Shown here in pieces: positions 7,859 to 15,742 of a stretch of 64,000 nt of DNA. Position 1 is the stretch's first letter. Each line of letters opens with the position of its first letter. Source of the stretch: Oceanicaulis sp052055585 (GTDB lineage Bacteria; Pseudomonadota; Alphaproteobacteria; Caulobacterales; Maricaulaceae). Made by a program: the position numbers and the translations under genes. The notes under the pieces are model-generated. The model saw only the letters and a program-made list of their open reading frames with translations, had not been told where the DNA came from and made no database searches. Location: the NCBI RefSeq assembly GCF_052055585.1, contig NZ_CP170485.1:2542001-2606000 (forward strand). The letters are read 5' to 3'.

Positions 7859-9157
7859 CTATTGCTTGACCGGCTCGGGTTTGCCCGGCTTGCCAGGACC
7901 GCGCGGACGCAGACCGCCATTACCGATCTCACCTGCCGAGAACCGCTCAACGAGCGGAACCCAGCGATCCGAACGCGCCGCGATATAGATGAACGGCCCG
8001 TCCGGGTTGGAGCGGAAGTTTGAATCCGTCGCCACCACGCGCCACTCGCCATTGCGCTCGATCATGAAGGGCGATCCGGAATCCCCGCGCGTCGTGTCGC
8101 AATTGTGCGCCATGGTGTTGTCGTCAAAGACCTCGACCATGCGGCAATCGAAATTGCCCGACAGATTATCGCCCGTATCCCAGGAATAACCGGCCTGGCG
8201 GATCGGCGCGCGCAGTGCTTCACGCGCCCCTTCCTCATCCACAAGGGCTTCATAGCCCACATGGCCCAGCTCGGCGCCAAGAGGCTGGTCAATGCGCAGC
8301 ATGGCCCAGTCGGTGCCGTCCAGATCATCGCCGGAGCTGAAGGCGGCCTCGTCCCAGTCTGAATCCATCAGATAGTCGATGACGCGCGCCGTCCGGCTGC
8401 CGCCGGGCAGGTTCTCGCCGGTATGGAAGACGCCCGCCGCGTCGATGCGGCCCTCTTCAGAGACGCAGTGCGCCGCCGTGATCAGGATGTCGTCCCCGAT
8501 CAGGGTCGCCGTGCAGGTGCCGCCTGCATCAAACTCGATATAGCCCACCACGCTCCACGGGAAGACGCCGGTATCCATCAGGACCCGGTCATCATGACCA
8601 AAGTAATGGTCCTGAATGGTCATCGGGCGTTCCCGACCGATGCAATCGGCGCGGTCGGTGCGCGCCTCGCACGCGCCATTGCCCACACCCGGCTCTTCGC
8701 AGATGCCGTTAAAGGCGGTGTCGCACTGGTCATTGCGGAAACGCAGATCGATCAGCGCGCCGCAATCGGTGCGGTCGGTAGCCTGGGTGCAGGCGCCGGT
8801 GCCGAAGCCCGGCTCGTCACACTCGCCATCATTGGCCCATTGGCAGGAATCATCCTCGACCCCCGCCATCAGGCGCCAGCAATCGGAATGGTCGGTGCCC
8901 GCCGCGCAAGCGCCGGTTCCCAGTCCGGGTTCGTCACACTCATTGTCATTGGCGTAGCGACAGCTGTCATCGCCCGCGATGGCGCTGGCGCCCGTCGCCG
9001 GGCCCGCGCCCGGCTTGGTCACCTGGTGCAGAATGTTCTGATAATCGCGGCTGGTGAAGCTGTCGCTATCGCCACGAAGCCAGTTCAGCTCCTGCGCAAA
9101 CGCGCCACCCGCCAGCAGAGCAAGGCCGGCAGAGGCGGCCAGAACGGATTTAAACAT
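7859..9157 (-). CDS. Secreted trypsin-like serine protease with three Cys-rich repeats
   Basis: Residues 1-21 are a signal peptide (LAASAGLALLAGGAFA). Three copies of a four-cysteine unit follow at C66-C93, C105-C132 and C145-C172, each with exact spacing C-x7-C-x9-C-x8-C and the core CDEPG.GTGAC or CEEPGVGNGAC. From about residue 190 a chymotrypsin-fold S1 domain begins: H230 in TAAHC, D283 in GTDWAML and S360 in RGDSGSP form the triad, and C215/C231 suit the usual disulfide. D354, six residues before the active serine, matches the trypsin position 189, so cleavage after Arg or Lys is likely (inference). The Gly/Pro/Lys-rich tail (RPRGPGKPGKPEPVKQ) is unusual. Periplasmic or extracellular; a T2SS substrate is possible but unproven. 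Confidence 0.9.
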   Translation of the reverse strand: MFKSVLAASAGLALLAGGAFAQELNWLRGDSDSFTSRDYQNILHQVTKPGAGPATGASAIAGDDSCRYANDNECDEPGLGTGACAAGTDHSDCWRLMAGVEDDSCQWANDGECDEPGFGTGACTQATDRTDCGALIDLRFRNDQCDTAFNGICEEPGVGNGACEARTDRADCIGRERPMTIQDHYFGHDDRVLMDTGVFPWSVVGYIEFDAGGTCTATLIGDDILITAAHCVSEEGRIDAAGVFHTGENLPGGSRTARVIDYLMDSDWDEAAFSSGDDLDGTDWAMLRIDQPLGAELGHVGYEALVDEEGAREALRAPIRQAGYSWDTGDNLSGNFDCRMVEVFDDNTMAHNCDTTRGDSGSPFMIERNGEWRVVATDSNFRSNPDGPFIYIAARSDRWVPLVERFSAGEIGNGGLRPRGPGKPGKPEPVKQ

Positions 9158-9323
9158 CTCATCCCCAATCGTAATTCGGCGCTAGTCCCCCGTGCGCCGG
9201 TCACATCCAGTATCGTTCATCTGGTTGAATAGAACATGAAAGCCTAACCCAGCATGTGTTCAGGCGCGATGCGTCAATCTCACTCCCATCAGGCCGGAAG
9301 GCCAAGGATGAAGGAGAAACACG

Positions 9324-9851
9324 ATGCATGTAATCGCAAAACTGGCTGCGGCCGCCGCCTTCGCCGGACTGGCCGCCACCGCCCTGCCCGCCGCGGCCAA
9401 TGCCGCCGACCTCACCGTGAGCGTCAGCACCACGACCGCCGCTGTTCAGGGCTATGGCCATCGTCGCGGCCATGAACCCCATCATCGGGGCTATCGCTGG
9501 AACGGCCCGGAAGGTCACTTTGTGGTCTATGCCAACGCCTGCCCTGACCTGCGTGAAGACCGCCGAGACGCCCGTCACAATACCGGCTGGCGGGATCGCC
9601 GAGAGGACCGTCGCGACCGCCGCGTGCTCAACTGCCCGGATCGCGCCTGGGATTATGTGCCGAGCCGCCGCGAAGAGCGGGCGGGCCGCACGGGTGACCG
9701 CCTGCGTCCGGATCGCGCCTATCTCGATCGCCGCACCGGCGGCTATTACGTCGAGACCCGCTGGGGCGCCGTCCCCGTCCAGGTTGTCCAGGGCCGCGGC
9801 GGACGCGACCATCACGGCCGGGGCCGGGGTCGCGGGTATGGCCGTCACTAG
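9324..9851 (+). CDS. Arg/His-rich secreted protein, function unknown
   Basis: A 175-residue protein with a clear signal peptide (AAAAAFAGLAATALPAAANA) and GAAGGAGAAAC-type ribosome site (AAGGAG, about seven bases before the ATG). The mature part is basic, with Arg/Asp-rich blocks (RREDRRDRRVLN), two cysteines (in NACPDL and LNCPDR) that could form one disulfide, and a His/Arg/Gly-rich tail ending in GRGRGYGRH. The His-rich patches (GHRRGHEPHHRG) suggest metal or nucleic-acid binding, but nothing identifies a family. No gene partner is evident: it stands alone, convergent with the PhzF-like gene 6 bases away. Confidence 0.75.
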   Translation: MHVIAKLAAAAAFAGLAATALPAAANAADLTVSVSTTTAAVQGYGHRRGHEPHHRGYRWNGPEGHFVVYANACPDLREDRRDARHNTGWRDRREDRRDRRVLNCPDRAWDYVPSRREERAGRTGDRLRPDRAYLDRRTGGYYVETRWGAVPVQVVQGRGGRDHHGRGRGRGYGRH

Positions 9852-9856
9852 ATCGG

Positions 9857-10672
9857 CTAAAGCCTTATGACGCCTTCAAGGTAACGCAAGGCGTCACCCA
9901 CCAGCAGGACCCGGCCCGCAGATCCGGCGCGCACTTCAAGCGCGCCGGAGCGCGGGCCGACCTGTCTGGCCTTGAGCGCGCTTTTGCCAAGTTTCTGGAA
10001 CCAGTAGGGCGCGAGCGTGCAATGGGCTGATCCGGTAACCGGATCCTCGTCCACCCCGCTGGCGGGACCAAAGAAGCGCGAGACGAAGTCTGACGCCCGC
10101 CCGGGCGCGGTCACGATGACATTGGTGCGGGCGGCCTCAAGCGCCTTCATATCCGGGTTCAGCCCGACCACAGCGCCTTCATCGGCGAACACCAGCATCT
10201 GATAGCGGTTTCCGTGCACGCGCTCGATCTCGTAGACCGCCTCCGGCTCGCCCCCGCCCAGCGCCTCGACCACGGCCGGATCGGCCTTGCCCGGCTCATA
10301 CCCGATCACCGGAAAATCCATCTGATAGCGGCCATCGTCCAGTTTCGAGACCTTCAGAAGCCCCGACAGGGTATGAAAGCGCGCTTCGGGTCCCACCACG
10401 CGTCCGGTCTCGAACAGCCAGGCCGCAGAGGCCAGGGTGGCGTGTCCGCACAGCTCGACTTCGAGCTGAGGCGTGAACCAGCGCAGCCCCCATTGATCCT
10501 TCTCGCCCATGGGCTTGAGATAGGCGGTCTCGGACAGATTGTTGGACTGCGCAACGCCCAGAAGGTCGGCGTCCGACAGGTCACGATGCAGCATCACGAC
10601 GCCTGCAGGATTGCCGGTGTGCGGCTTGGCGCCATCGGGAAAGGCGTGAATTTCGGCGTAGGAAAATTCCAT
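9857..10672 (-). CDS. PhzF-family isomerase/epimerase-like protein
   Basis: A 271-residue PhzF/DapF-like fold. The N-terminal lobe holds HTGNPAGVV and NLSETAYL (its glutamate aligns with the catalytic acid of PhzF), and the second lobe has ELCGHATLASA and SGVDEDPVTGSAHC, both hallmark glycine-rich loops. Family members isomerise small acids (PhzF acts on trans-2,3-dihydro-3-hydroxyanthranilate) but most chromosomal homologues have unknown substrates, and no phenazine gene is nearby. A longer frame begins at 10945, but the ATG at 10672 overlaps the stop of the upstream gene by one base (TAATG) and starts at the family-like MEFSYAEIHAF, so I use 10672. It is the last of three overlapping genes. 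Confidence 0.9.
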   Translation of the reverse strand: MEFSYAEIHAFPDGAKPHTGNPAGVVMLHRDLSDADLLGVAQSNNLSETAYLKPMGEKDQWGLRWFTPQLEVELCGHATLASAAWLFETGRVVGPEARFHTLSGLLKVSKLDDGRYQMDFPVIGYEPGKADPAVVEALGGGEPEAVYEIERVHGNRYQMLVFADEGAVVGLNPDMKALEAARTNVIVTAPGRASDFVSRFFGPASGVDEDPVTGSAHCTLAPYWFQKLGKSALKARQVGPRSGALEVRAGSAGRVLLVGDALRYLEGVIRL

Positions 10673-11745
10673 TAGTCGTCCACCCTGTAACGTTGCAGGA
10701 AGCGGCCATCGAGCCAGCGCTTGAGCTTCAGGGCCGGTTTGCCCTGAAACGCCAGATCCCCATACCGCGCCAGACCTGTGCCGTCCCCCACATCCAGGAT
10801 CGACAGCCAGCGCGATTGCGGCGTGTAGCGACGCCGGGCGCTGCGCCCGCCCGCAGCATTGATCAGATTCTGGATCAGGATCGGAGCCGCCCGCACGCCG
10901 AACACGCCCAGCTTGGGCCGGGGGTGATCCACCATGCGCGCGCAATCCCCAACCGCGAAGACTGACGCATCGCCAGTCCAGGACAGGTCTTCGTTGACCG
11001 GCAGCCCCTCCACGGTGGCCTCAAGCCCGTCCGGCAGATTGGCGGCGAGCCCGGTCGCGGCCACCAGTATGTCCACCGGCGCGACCCGACGCTCGCCAAA
11101 ATGAATCAGCCCCATCGACAGATCTTTCACCCGCTGGGGCACATATTCGACGCCGCAGCGCTGCATGGCCTGCAAGGCCAGCTCACGCGCCTTGTCCGGC
11201 CAGCCGGGCAACAGTTCAGGACCCGCAAGCACCATTTGCGGCTGCGCGCCCAGACGTCGCTGAAGGCTGGCCATGGACAGCGCGATCTCGAGCCCGGTCG
11301 CCCCCGCGCCGGCCACCGCCAGACGCAAGCGACCGCCCGATGTCTCAACCGTCGCCCGCAGCGCGGCGAGCGCACTGACCGGCTTGGCGGGGATAGCGCC
11401 GGCCTGCAGCAAGGGGGTGTCAGCAATATGACTGCCGGTGTTGAGCGACAGCACGTCATAGGTCAGCTCCAGACCATCCTCGAGCGTGATCGTCTTCAAA
11501 GCCGGGTTCACCGACTGCACCCTCTGCCGGACATGCAGGAACGGGCCGGCCATCTCGGCGGGGTTCAGGCGCGCCGCGCCGGGTGACAAGGCGCCGGAGA
11601 GCACGCCGGTCGCCGCGCCCGAATACCAGAATGCGCCCGGATCAATGAGGGTCAGGGTCATGCCGGCATTGACGAAACGCTGCGACTGCCGCAGCGCTTC
11701 CATATGGGCGTGGCCCGCCCCCACCAGAACGACTTGCCGGGTCAT
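10672..11745 (-). CDS. FAD-dependent pyridine nucleotide-disulfide-type oxidoreductase
   Basis: The 357-residue protein starts with an FAD-binding Rossmann motif VVLVGAGHAHMEAL, and a second nucleotide-binding segment LAVAGAGATGLEIAL (about 140-155) supplies NAD(P)H. Near the C-terminus SVFAVGDCARM is the conserved FAD-contacting VGD motif, followed by VFGVRAAPILIQNL. It resembles NDH-2 and the oxidoreductase module sometimes fused to SelD (start motif GAGHAHME), but no redox-active CxxC pair is visible, so disulfide reductase activity is unlikely. Substrate unknown. It overlaps the thioredoxin-like gene upstream (ATGA overlap at 11742-11745) and the PhzF gene downstream, so the three are one transcript. 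Confidence 0.85.
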   Translation of the reverse strand: MTRQVVLVGAGHAHMEALRQSQRFVNAGMTLTLIDPGAFWYSGAATGVLSGALSPGAARLNPAEMAGPFLHVRQRVQSVNPALKTITLEDGLELTYDVLSLNTGSHIADTPLLQAGAIPAKPVSALAALRATVETSGGRLRLAVAGAGATGLEIALSMASLQRRLGAQPQMVLAGPELLPGWPDKARELALQAMQRCGVEYVPQRVKDLSMGLIHFGERRVAPVDILVAATGLAANLPDGLEATVEGLPVNEDLSWTGDASVFAVGDCARMVDHPRPKLGVFGVRAAPILIQNLINAAGGRSARRRYTPQSRWLSILDVGDGTGLARYGDLAFQGKPALKLKRWLDGRFLQRYRVDD

Positions 11746-12185
11746 GGCGCCGGAACCTCCGCATAGACGGCGAGGAAGTCTGCAAACTCCTGCGGCCGGC
11801 GCGACCGGGCGGTGCGCCAGTCATAGGCGCCGCCAGGATTCACCACGCGACCATCCGCGTCCGCGACCACGATGGCGGGCGCGCCCTCGACCTTCTCAAG
11901 ACCATAGCCCGCCGCCAGATCGATATTCTTGTCGTAACGCCCCACATCGATCAGCACGATTTCATAGCGCTGGGACAGGAAGTCCTGAAGCTGCGGCAGG
12001 GCCAGCACACTGGCGAAACGGCGCGCATCCGGGCACCAGTCCGCGCCAAACACCGCCAGCACCCGCTTGCCATTGCGCGCAGCGTATTCCGCATTGCCGA
12101 GCGCGCCTTTCGGCTCGGGCGCAGACGCATAGGGCGTCTGAAGATCGGCGATGGCGATGTCATCAGGCAGATAGGGGCGGTTCAT
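11742..12185 (-). CDS. Thioredoxin-fold protein with an altered active site
   Basis: A 147-residue cytosolic protein (no signal peptide). The strand-helix segment RVLAVFGADWCPDARRF is the thioredoxin fold's active-site region, but the sequence WCPDAR has a single cysteine where classical thioredoxins have CxxC. Later GLEKVEGAPAIVVADADGRV holds the cis-proline equivalent. This pattern occurs in thioredoxin-family proteins that act as chaperones or use one cysteine. The start at 12185 has GGAG about eight bases before; a longer frame from 12242 has no such site. It shares four bases with the FAD oxidoreductase and is probably the first gene of the set. Confidence 0.8.
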   Translation of the reverse strand: MNRPYLPDDIAIADLQTPYASAPEPKGALGNAEYAARNGKRVLAVFGADWCPDARRFASVLALPQLQDFLSQRYEIVLIDVGRYDKNIDLAAGYGLEKVEGAPAIVVADADGRVVNPGGAYDWRTARSRRPQEFADFLAVYAEVPAP

Positions 12186-12443
12186 GGCGGCGCTCCGGGG
12201 TCTCAGGTCACGGGACCGGAAACCTGCGCCCTTCTGGCGCAAAGGTCCAGAATGAGAGGGTGCGACCGGTCTTCACGCCTGCGTCAGGCGGAAAACTTCA
12301 GCTCCGCCCTGTCCGCTCGCTTGCCCGGTGTGCATCCGGTCCGCTACCACCTCCATCAGAGACGATGCTTGCCCGCCCGTATCTGGCCTTCCCGCCGGCA
12401 TCGGGTCATATAGGGCCTCAAAGACGAAGAAGGATATTCACGC
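12186..12443. promoter_or_regulatory. Divergent intergenic region upstream of gcdH and trx-like gene
   Basis: The 258-bp gap between divergent genes has one 6-bp hairpin, TGCGCC-CTTCT-GGCGCA (12225-12241), upstream of the thioredoxin-like gene. No recognisable sigma-70 boxes or operator were seen, and no small gene. Confidence 0.25.
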
Positions 12444-13631
12444 ATGGCTGCGAAAGAGACCGGCCTCAGCTTCTCCTGGGAAGACCCGCTTCACCTTCAG
12501 CAGCAGCTGAGCGAAGAGGAGCGCATGATCGCCGACAGCGCCCGCAGCTATTGCCGTGAAAAGCTGCTGCCACGCGTGGTCGACGCCTATCGTGAGGAAA
12601 GCTTTGACCGCGCCATCATGACCGAAATGGGCGAGATGGGCCTGCTGGGCGCCACTGTCGCCGAGGAATATGGCGGCGCAGGTCTGTCGCACGTCGCTTA
12701 CGGCCTGATTGCGCGCGAAGTGGAAGCGATTGATTCCGGCTACCGCTCGGCGATGAGCGTGCAGTCCTCCCTCGTCATGTATCCGATCGAGGCCTTCGGG
12801 ACCGAAGAGCAGAAACACAAATACCTGCCCAAGCTCGCCAGCGGCGAATATGTGGGCTGTTTCGGCCTGACCGAACCTGATGGCGGCTCCGATCCGGGCG
12901 CGATGCGCACCACCGCCAAAAAGGTCGATGGCGGCTATGTGCTGAATGGCGCAAAAATGTGGATCACCAACTCGCCGATCTCTGATCTGGCGGTGGTCTG
13001 GGCCAAGCTTGATGGCGAGATCCGCGGCTTCATCGTCGACAAGGGAACCGAAGGCTTCGATTGCCCCAAGATCGAAGGCAAGCTGTCGCTGCGCGCCTCG
13101 ATCACCGGCTCGATCTCGCTCAATGACGCCTTTGTGCCCGACGAGAATATCCTGCCGCATGTCAAAGGCCTGCGCGGTCCGTTCTCCTGCCTGAACAAGG
13201 CGCGCTATGGCATCGCCTGGGGCGCAATGGGCGCCGCCGAGTTCTGCCTGCACGCCGCCCGCGACTACGCCATGGAACGCGTGGTGTTCGGCAAGCCGAT
13301 TGCCGGAACCCAGCTGGTGCAAAAGAAGCTCGCTGACATGCAGACCGAGATCGCGCTGGGCTATCAGGGCGCGCTGGCGCTCGGCCGCATGCTCGATCAG
13401 GGCGCGTGGGTTCCTGAAGCCATCTCGATGATGAAGCGCAATAATTGCGGCAAGGCGCTGGCCATCGCCCGCGAGGCGCGCGACATCCATGGCGGCAATG
13501 GCATCGCCGAGGAGTATCACATCCTGCGCCACGCCATTAATCTTGAGACCGTGAACACCTATGAAGGCACCCATGACGTGCACGCCCTCATTCTGGGCCG
13601 CGCCATGACCGGGCTTCAGGCCTTCGCCTGA
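12444..13631 (+). CDS. gcdH: Glutaryl-CoA dehydrogenase
   Basis: The 395-residue flavoprotein matches the acyl-CoA dehydrogenase fold and specifically glutaryl-CoA dehydrogenase: YRSAMSVQSSLVMYPIEAFG carries the conserved arginine that binds the glutaryl carboxylate, and the catalytic base lies in TVNTYEGTHDVHALILG. GLTEPDGGSDPGAM and the FAD-binding ITNSP.SDLAVVWA segment are present, and the C-terminus ends GRAMTGLQAFA as in the family. It oxidises and decarboxylates glutaryl-CoA to crotonyl-CoA in lysine, tryptophan or aromatic acid breakdown. The start is preceded by AAGAAGGAT. The nearby CaiB-type CoA transferase (15743-16915) may activate glutarate. Confidence 0.93.
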   Translation: MAAKETGLSFSWEDPLHLQQQLSEEERMIADSARSYCREKLLPRVVDAYREESFDRAIMTEMGEMGLLGATVAEEYGGAGLSHVAYGLIAREVEAIDSGYRSAMSVQSSLVMYPIEAFGTEEQKHKYLPKLASGEYVGCFGLTEPDGGSDPGAMRTTAKKVDGGYVLNGAKMWITNSPISDLAVVWAKLDGEIRGFIVDKGTEGFDCPKIEGKLSLRASITGSISLNDAFVPDENILPHVKGLRGPFSCLNKARYGIAWGAMGAAEFCLHAARDYAMERVVFGKPIAGTQLVQKKLADMQTEIALGYQGALALGRMLDQGAWVPEAISMMKRNNCGKALAIAREARDIHGGNGIAEEYHILRHAINLETVNTYEGTHDVHALILGRAMTGLQAFA

Positions 13632-13659
13632 TCCGCCTTCGCGCTCGCACAACAAAAAA

Positions 13660-13687
13660 CCCCGGCGCCAAGGCGCCGGGGCTTTTT
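13660..13687 (+). terminator. Rho-independent terminator of gcdH
   Basis: A perfect 10-bp stem CCCCGGCGCC / GGCGCCGGGG (13660-13669 and 13672-13681) with a two-base AA apex is followed by C and six Ts. The A-run before the stem makes it a weak terminator for the opposite strand as well. It lies 29 bases after the gcdH stop. Confidence 0.9.
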
Positions 13688-13718
13688 TGTTTCGGGTCTG
13701 TCGCCGTGGAATAGCGCG

Positions 13719-13931
13719 TTAGCGCGTTTCCCAGTACGGACGCCGTGCCGTCAGGTTCAACGCCAGCGGGTCAGGCCGCGTAAGCCGTCCCGTAGCGAAG
13801 AGCACGACCAGGGTCAGCACCATGCCAACCAGGGCCAGCAGGCTAGTCACTTCAGCAGACGCCAGACGCGGCGCCAGCAGAGCGAAGCCCAACCAGGCGG
13901 CAATCAGACCCACACCAACGAGATGAGACAT
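13719..13931 (-). CDS. Small two-helix membrane protein, unknown
   Basis: A 70-residue protein with two predicted membrane helices (about 5-25 and 30-48) and a basic C-terminus (LTRPDPLALNLTARRPYWETR). An ideal Shine-Dalgarno, AGGAGG, lies six bases before the ATG, which strongly supports translation. No family was recognised. The upstream spacer holds an AT-rich stretch including TTATAAAAG, probably part of its promoter. A few small proteins of this shape sit in the membrane of alphaproteobacteria without known role. Confidence 0.65.
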   Translation of the reverse strand: MSHLVGVGLIAAWLGFALLAPRLASAEVTSLLALVGMVLTLVVLFATGRLTRPDPLALNLTARRPYWETR

Positions 13932-14117
13932 GTGGACCTCCTATATTGCTCACCGTTATAAAAGTGTCACCTTTCCCGGATGACGTCAAGTTTTTTGGCA
14001 GGGTACGGATAAAATTTTTTCTCCGGGGACAATCCGCCTCACCCCTAATTTCTTGACGATTCACCACATTCAGGCGCAAACAACGCTCCACGCAGGATGC
14101 AGTTCCGGGGCAAAGCC

Positions 14118-14900
14118 ATGCACGCAGAACAGATCTATCTCTCCCGTCACGGCGAAATTGCATCGCTGGTGCTCAATCGCCCGTCCAAGCACAACGCCCT
14201 GACCGAGGCGATGTGGCGGGAAATTCCCGAACTGCTGGCCGAAGCGGAAGCGGATCGCGACATTCAGGTTCTGGTGGTGCGCGGCAAGGGCGGGGCCTTT
14301 GCGGCTGGTGCGGATATCTCCGAGTTCGAGGAGGTCTACGCCACCGCCGAGCGCGCCCAGGCCTATTCGAAGGCCATTGGAGACGCTCTGGACGGTCTGG
14401 CGCGCTTTTCCAAACCCACCCTCGCGGCCATCGAGGGCGCATGCGTGGGCGGCGGCTGCGCCATCGCGCTGGCCTGTGATCTGCGCTTCGCCGCGCAGGG
14501 CGCGCGTTTCGGCGTCACCCCCGCCAAGCTGGGTCTGGTCTATCCTTTCAATGACATGCGCCGCCTGGTCAGTGCTGTGGGCGCGTCTGCAGCCAAGGAC
14601 CTTCTGTTCACCGCGCGACTGGTGGATGCGGAGACCGCGCTGCAGATGGGGCTGATTAACCGGCTGTTGCCGCAAGGCGTTCTGGCCGAAGCGGTCGAGG
14701 AGTATGTGCATCACATCACCCAGACCTCCAGCCATACGGCCAGGATCACCAAGCAGATGATCGCCCTGATCGAAGCCGGGCAGGACGAGGATTGCGTTGA
14801 GACGCGTCAGCTGTTTCTGGACGCCTTTTCCGGCGATCATTTTCAGGAAGGTTATCAGGCCTTTCTTGAGAAACGTCGGCCGAACTTTCCCAAACCCTGA
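14118..14900 (+). CDS. Crotonase-family (enoyl-CoA hydratase/isomerase-like) protein
   Basis: About 260 residues with the crotonase fold: oxyanion-hole segments AFAAGADISEF and EGACVGGGCAIALACD are intact. The two glutamates that do water addition in enoyl-CoA hydratase are replaced: GGGCAIALA has alanine where hydratase has glutamate (GGGCELA), and FGVTPAKLGL has Ala-Lys where hydratase has Pro-Glu. It therefore probably does another crotonase reaction (isomerisation, decarboxylation or thioester hydrolysis), even though gene neighbours suggest crotonyl-CoA use. The start at 14118 follows a CGGGG patch; 14097 is the alternative in-frame ATG. C-terminus ENNDQ-like: KRRPNFPKP. Confidence 0.8.
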   Translation: MHAEQIYLSRHGEIASLVLNRPSKHNALTEAMWREIPELLAEAEADRDIQVLVVRGKGGAFAAGADISEFEEVYATAERAQAYSKAIGDALDGLARFSKPTLAAIEGACVGGGCAIALACDLRFAAQGARFGVTPAKLGLVYPFNDMRRLVSAVGASAAKDLLFTARLVDAETALQMGLINRLLPQGVLAEAVEEYVHHITQTSSHTARITKQMIALIEAGQDEDCVETRQLFLDAFSGDHFQEGYQAFLEKRRPNFPKP

Positions 14901-14989
14901 TCCGTGTTGCTCTGCACAATGCAGGCGCAACTCGCATTCCCCGTCGCAGCGACTATGTTAGCCGCGTCTTTTCAAGGCGGGAGGATCCT

Positions 14990-15742
14990 GTGTCCGATAC
15001 TTCTGGCGTAGAACCGGTCTCCAGCGCGCCGCGCTACATGACGCTCGCGGAAACCTTGCGGGCCGGCATCGCCGCCGGCAATCCGGCTGTGGGCGAATTG
15101 CTGCCCACCGAACATGCCCTGACCGAACAATACGGCGTGTCCCGCCATACGGTCCGCGAAGCCTTGCGCATGCTGGCCGAAGCTGGGCTGATCGCCCGCC
15201 GCCGCGGGGCCGGGACTGTCGTGGTCGCGTCCGAGGCCCGCGCCGGTTTCGCCCAGCGCCTGGGCGGCGTGGACGACCTGATGCAATACACCCGCACCGC
15301 CCGGCTCAAGCCGCTGCGCCAGCATGTGGGGCCGCTGGATACCGCCGTCGCTCGCGCCTTTGGCGTCGCTCCGGGCGGGGATTACCTGCATGTGCACGGC
15401 CTGCGCGGCCAGCCTGATCGCGCCCCTGTCGCGCTGACGGACATGTATATCCGCGCCGACCTGGCCCCGCCGGTCGATGTGTTCGTCGAGCTCAATGGCG
15501 GCGTCACCGAATGGATGGCCACCGAACGCGGCGCGCCGACCGCCCGCATCGAACAGACCATCGCAGGCGGACTTCTGACCGATAGTGAAGCGGATGTGCT
15601 GGACGCCGAACCCGGCTCCGCCGTGCTGCGCACCATGCGCCGGTATTATGACAAGGGCGGACGCATCATCGCGCTGTCCGACACCGTGCACCCGGCAGAC
15701 CGTTTCACCTATGAAATGACCATGCAGCGCGAGGCGGACTGA
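14990..15742 (+). CDS. GntR-family regulator, HutC (UTRA) subgroup
   Basis: The 250-residue protein has an N-terminal winged helix (LPTEHALTEQYGVSRHTVREALRML with GLIARRRGAGTVV wing) and a C-terminal UTRA effector domain (about 90-245). The start is a GTG at 14990 with GGGAGGAT about five bases before it. HutC-type repressors bind small acids or sugars; the flanking CoA transferase, crotonase and gcdH suggest an organic acid effector such as a glutarate-type compound, but this is inference. It faces the CoA-transferase gene tail-to-tail. Confidence 0.9.
   Translation: MSDTSGVEPVSSAPRYMTLAETLRAGIAAGNPAVGELLPTEHALTEQYGVSRHTVREALRMLAEAGLIARRRGAGTVVVASEARAGFAQRLGGVDDLMQYTRTARLKPLRQHVGPLDTAVARAFGVAPGGDYLHVHGLRGQPDRAPVALTDMYIRADLAPPVDVFVELNGGVTEWMATERGAPTARIEQTIAGGLLTDSEADVLDAEPGSAVLRTMRRYYDKGGRIIALSDTVHPADRFTYEMTMQREAD

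Noticed and set aside
9201..9848. Minus-strand 215-codon frame opposite the Arg-rich secreted protein
   Set aside because: Ala-rich shadow; the plus-strand gene has a signal peptide and an AAGGAG site.
12438..13655. Minus-strand frame of 405 codons opposite gcdH
   Set aside because: gcdH is unambiguous on the plus strand and has a terminator; the antisense frame has no family features.
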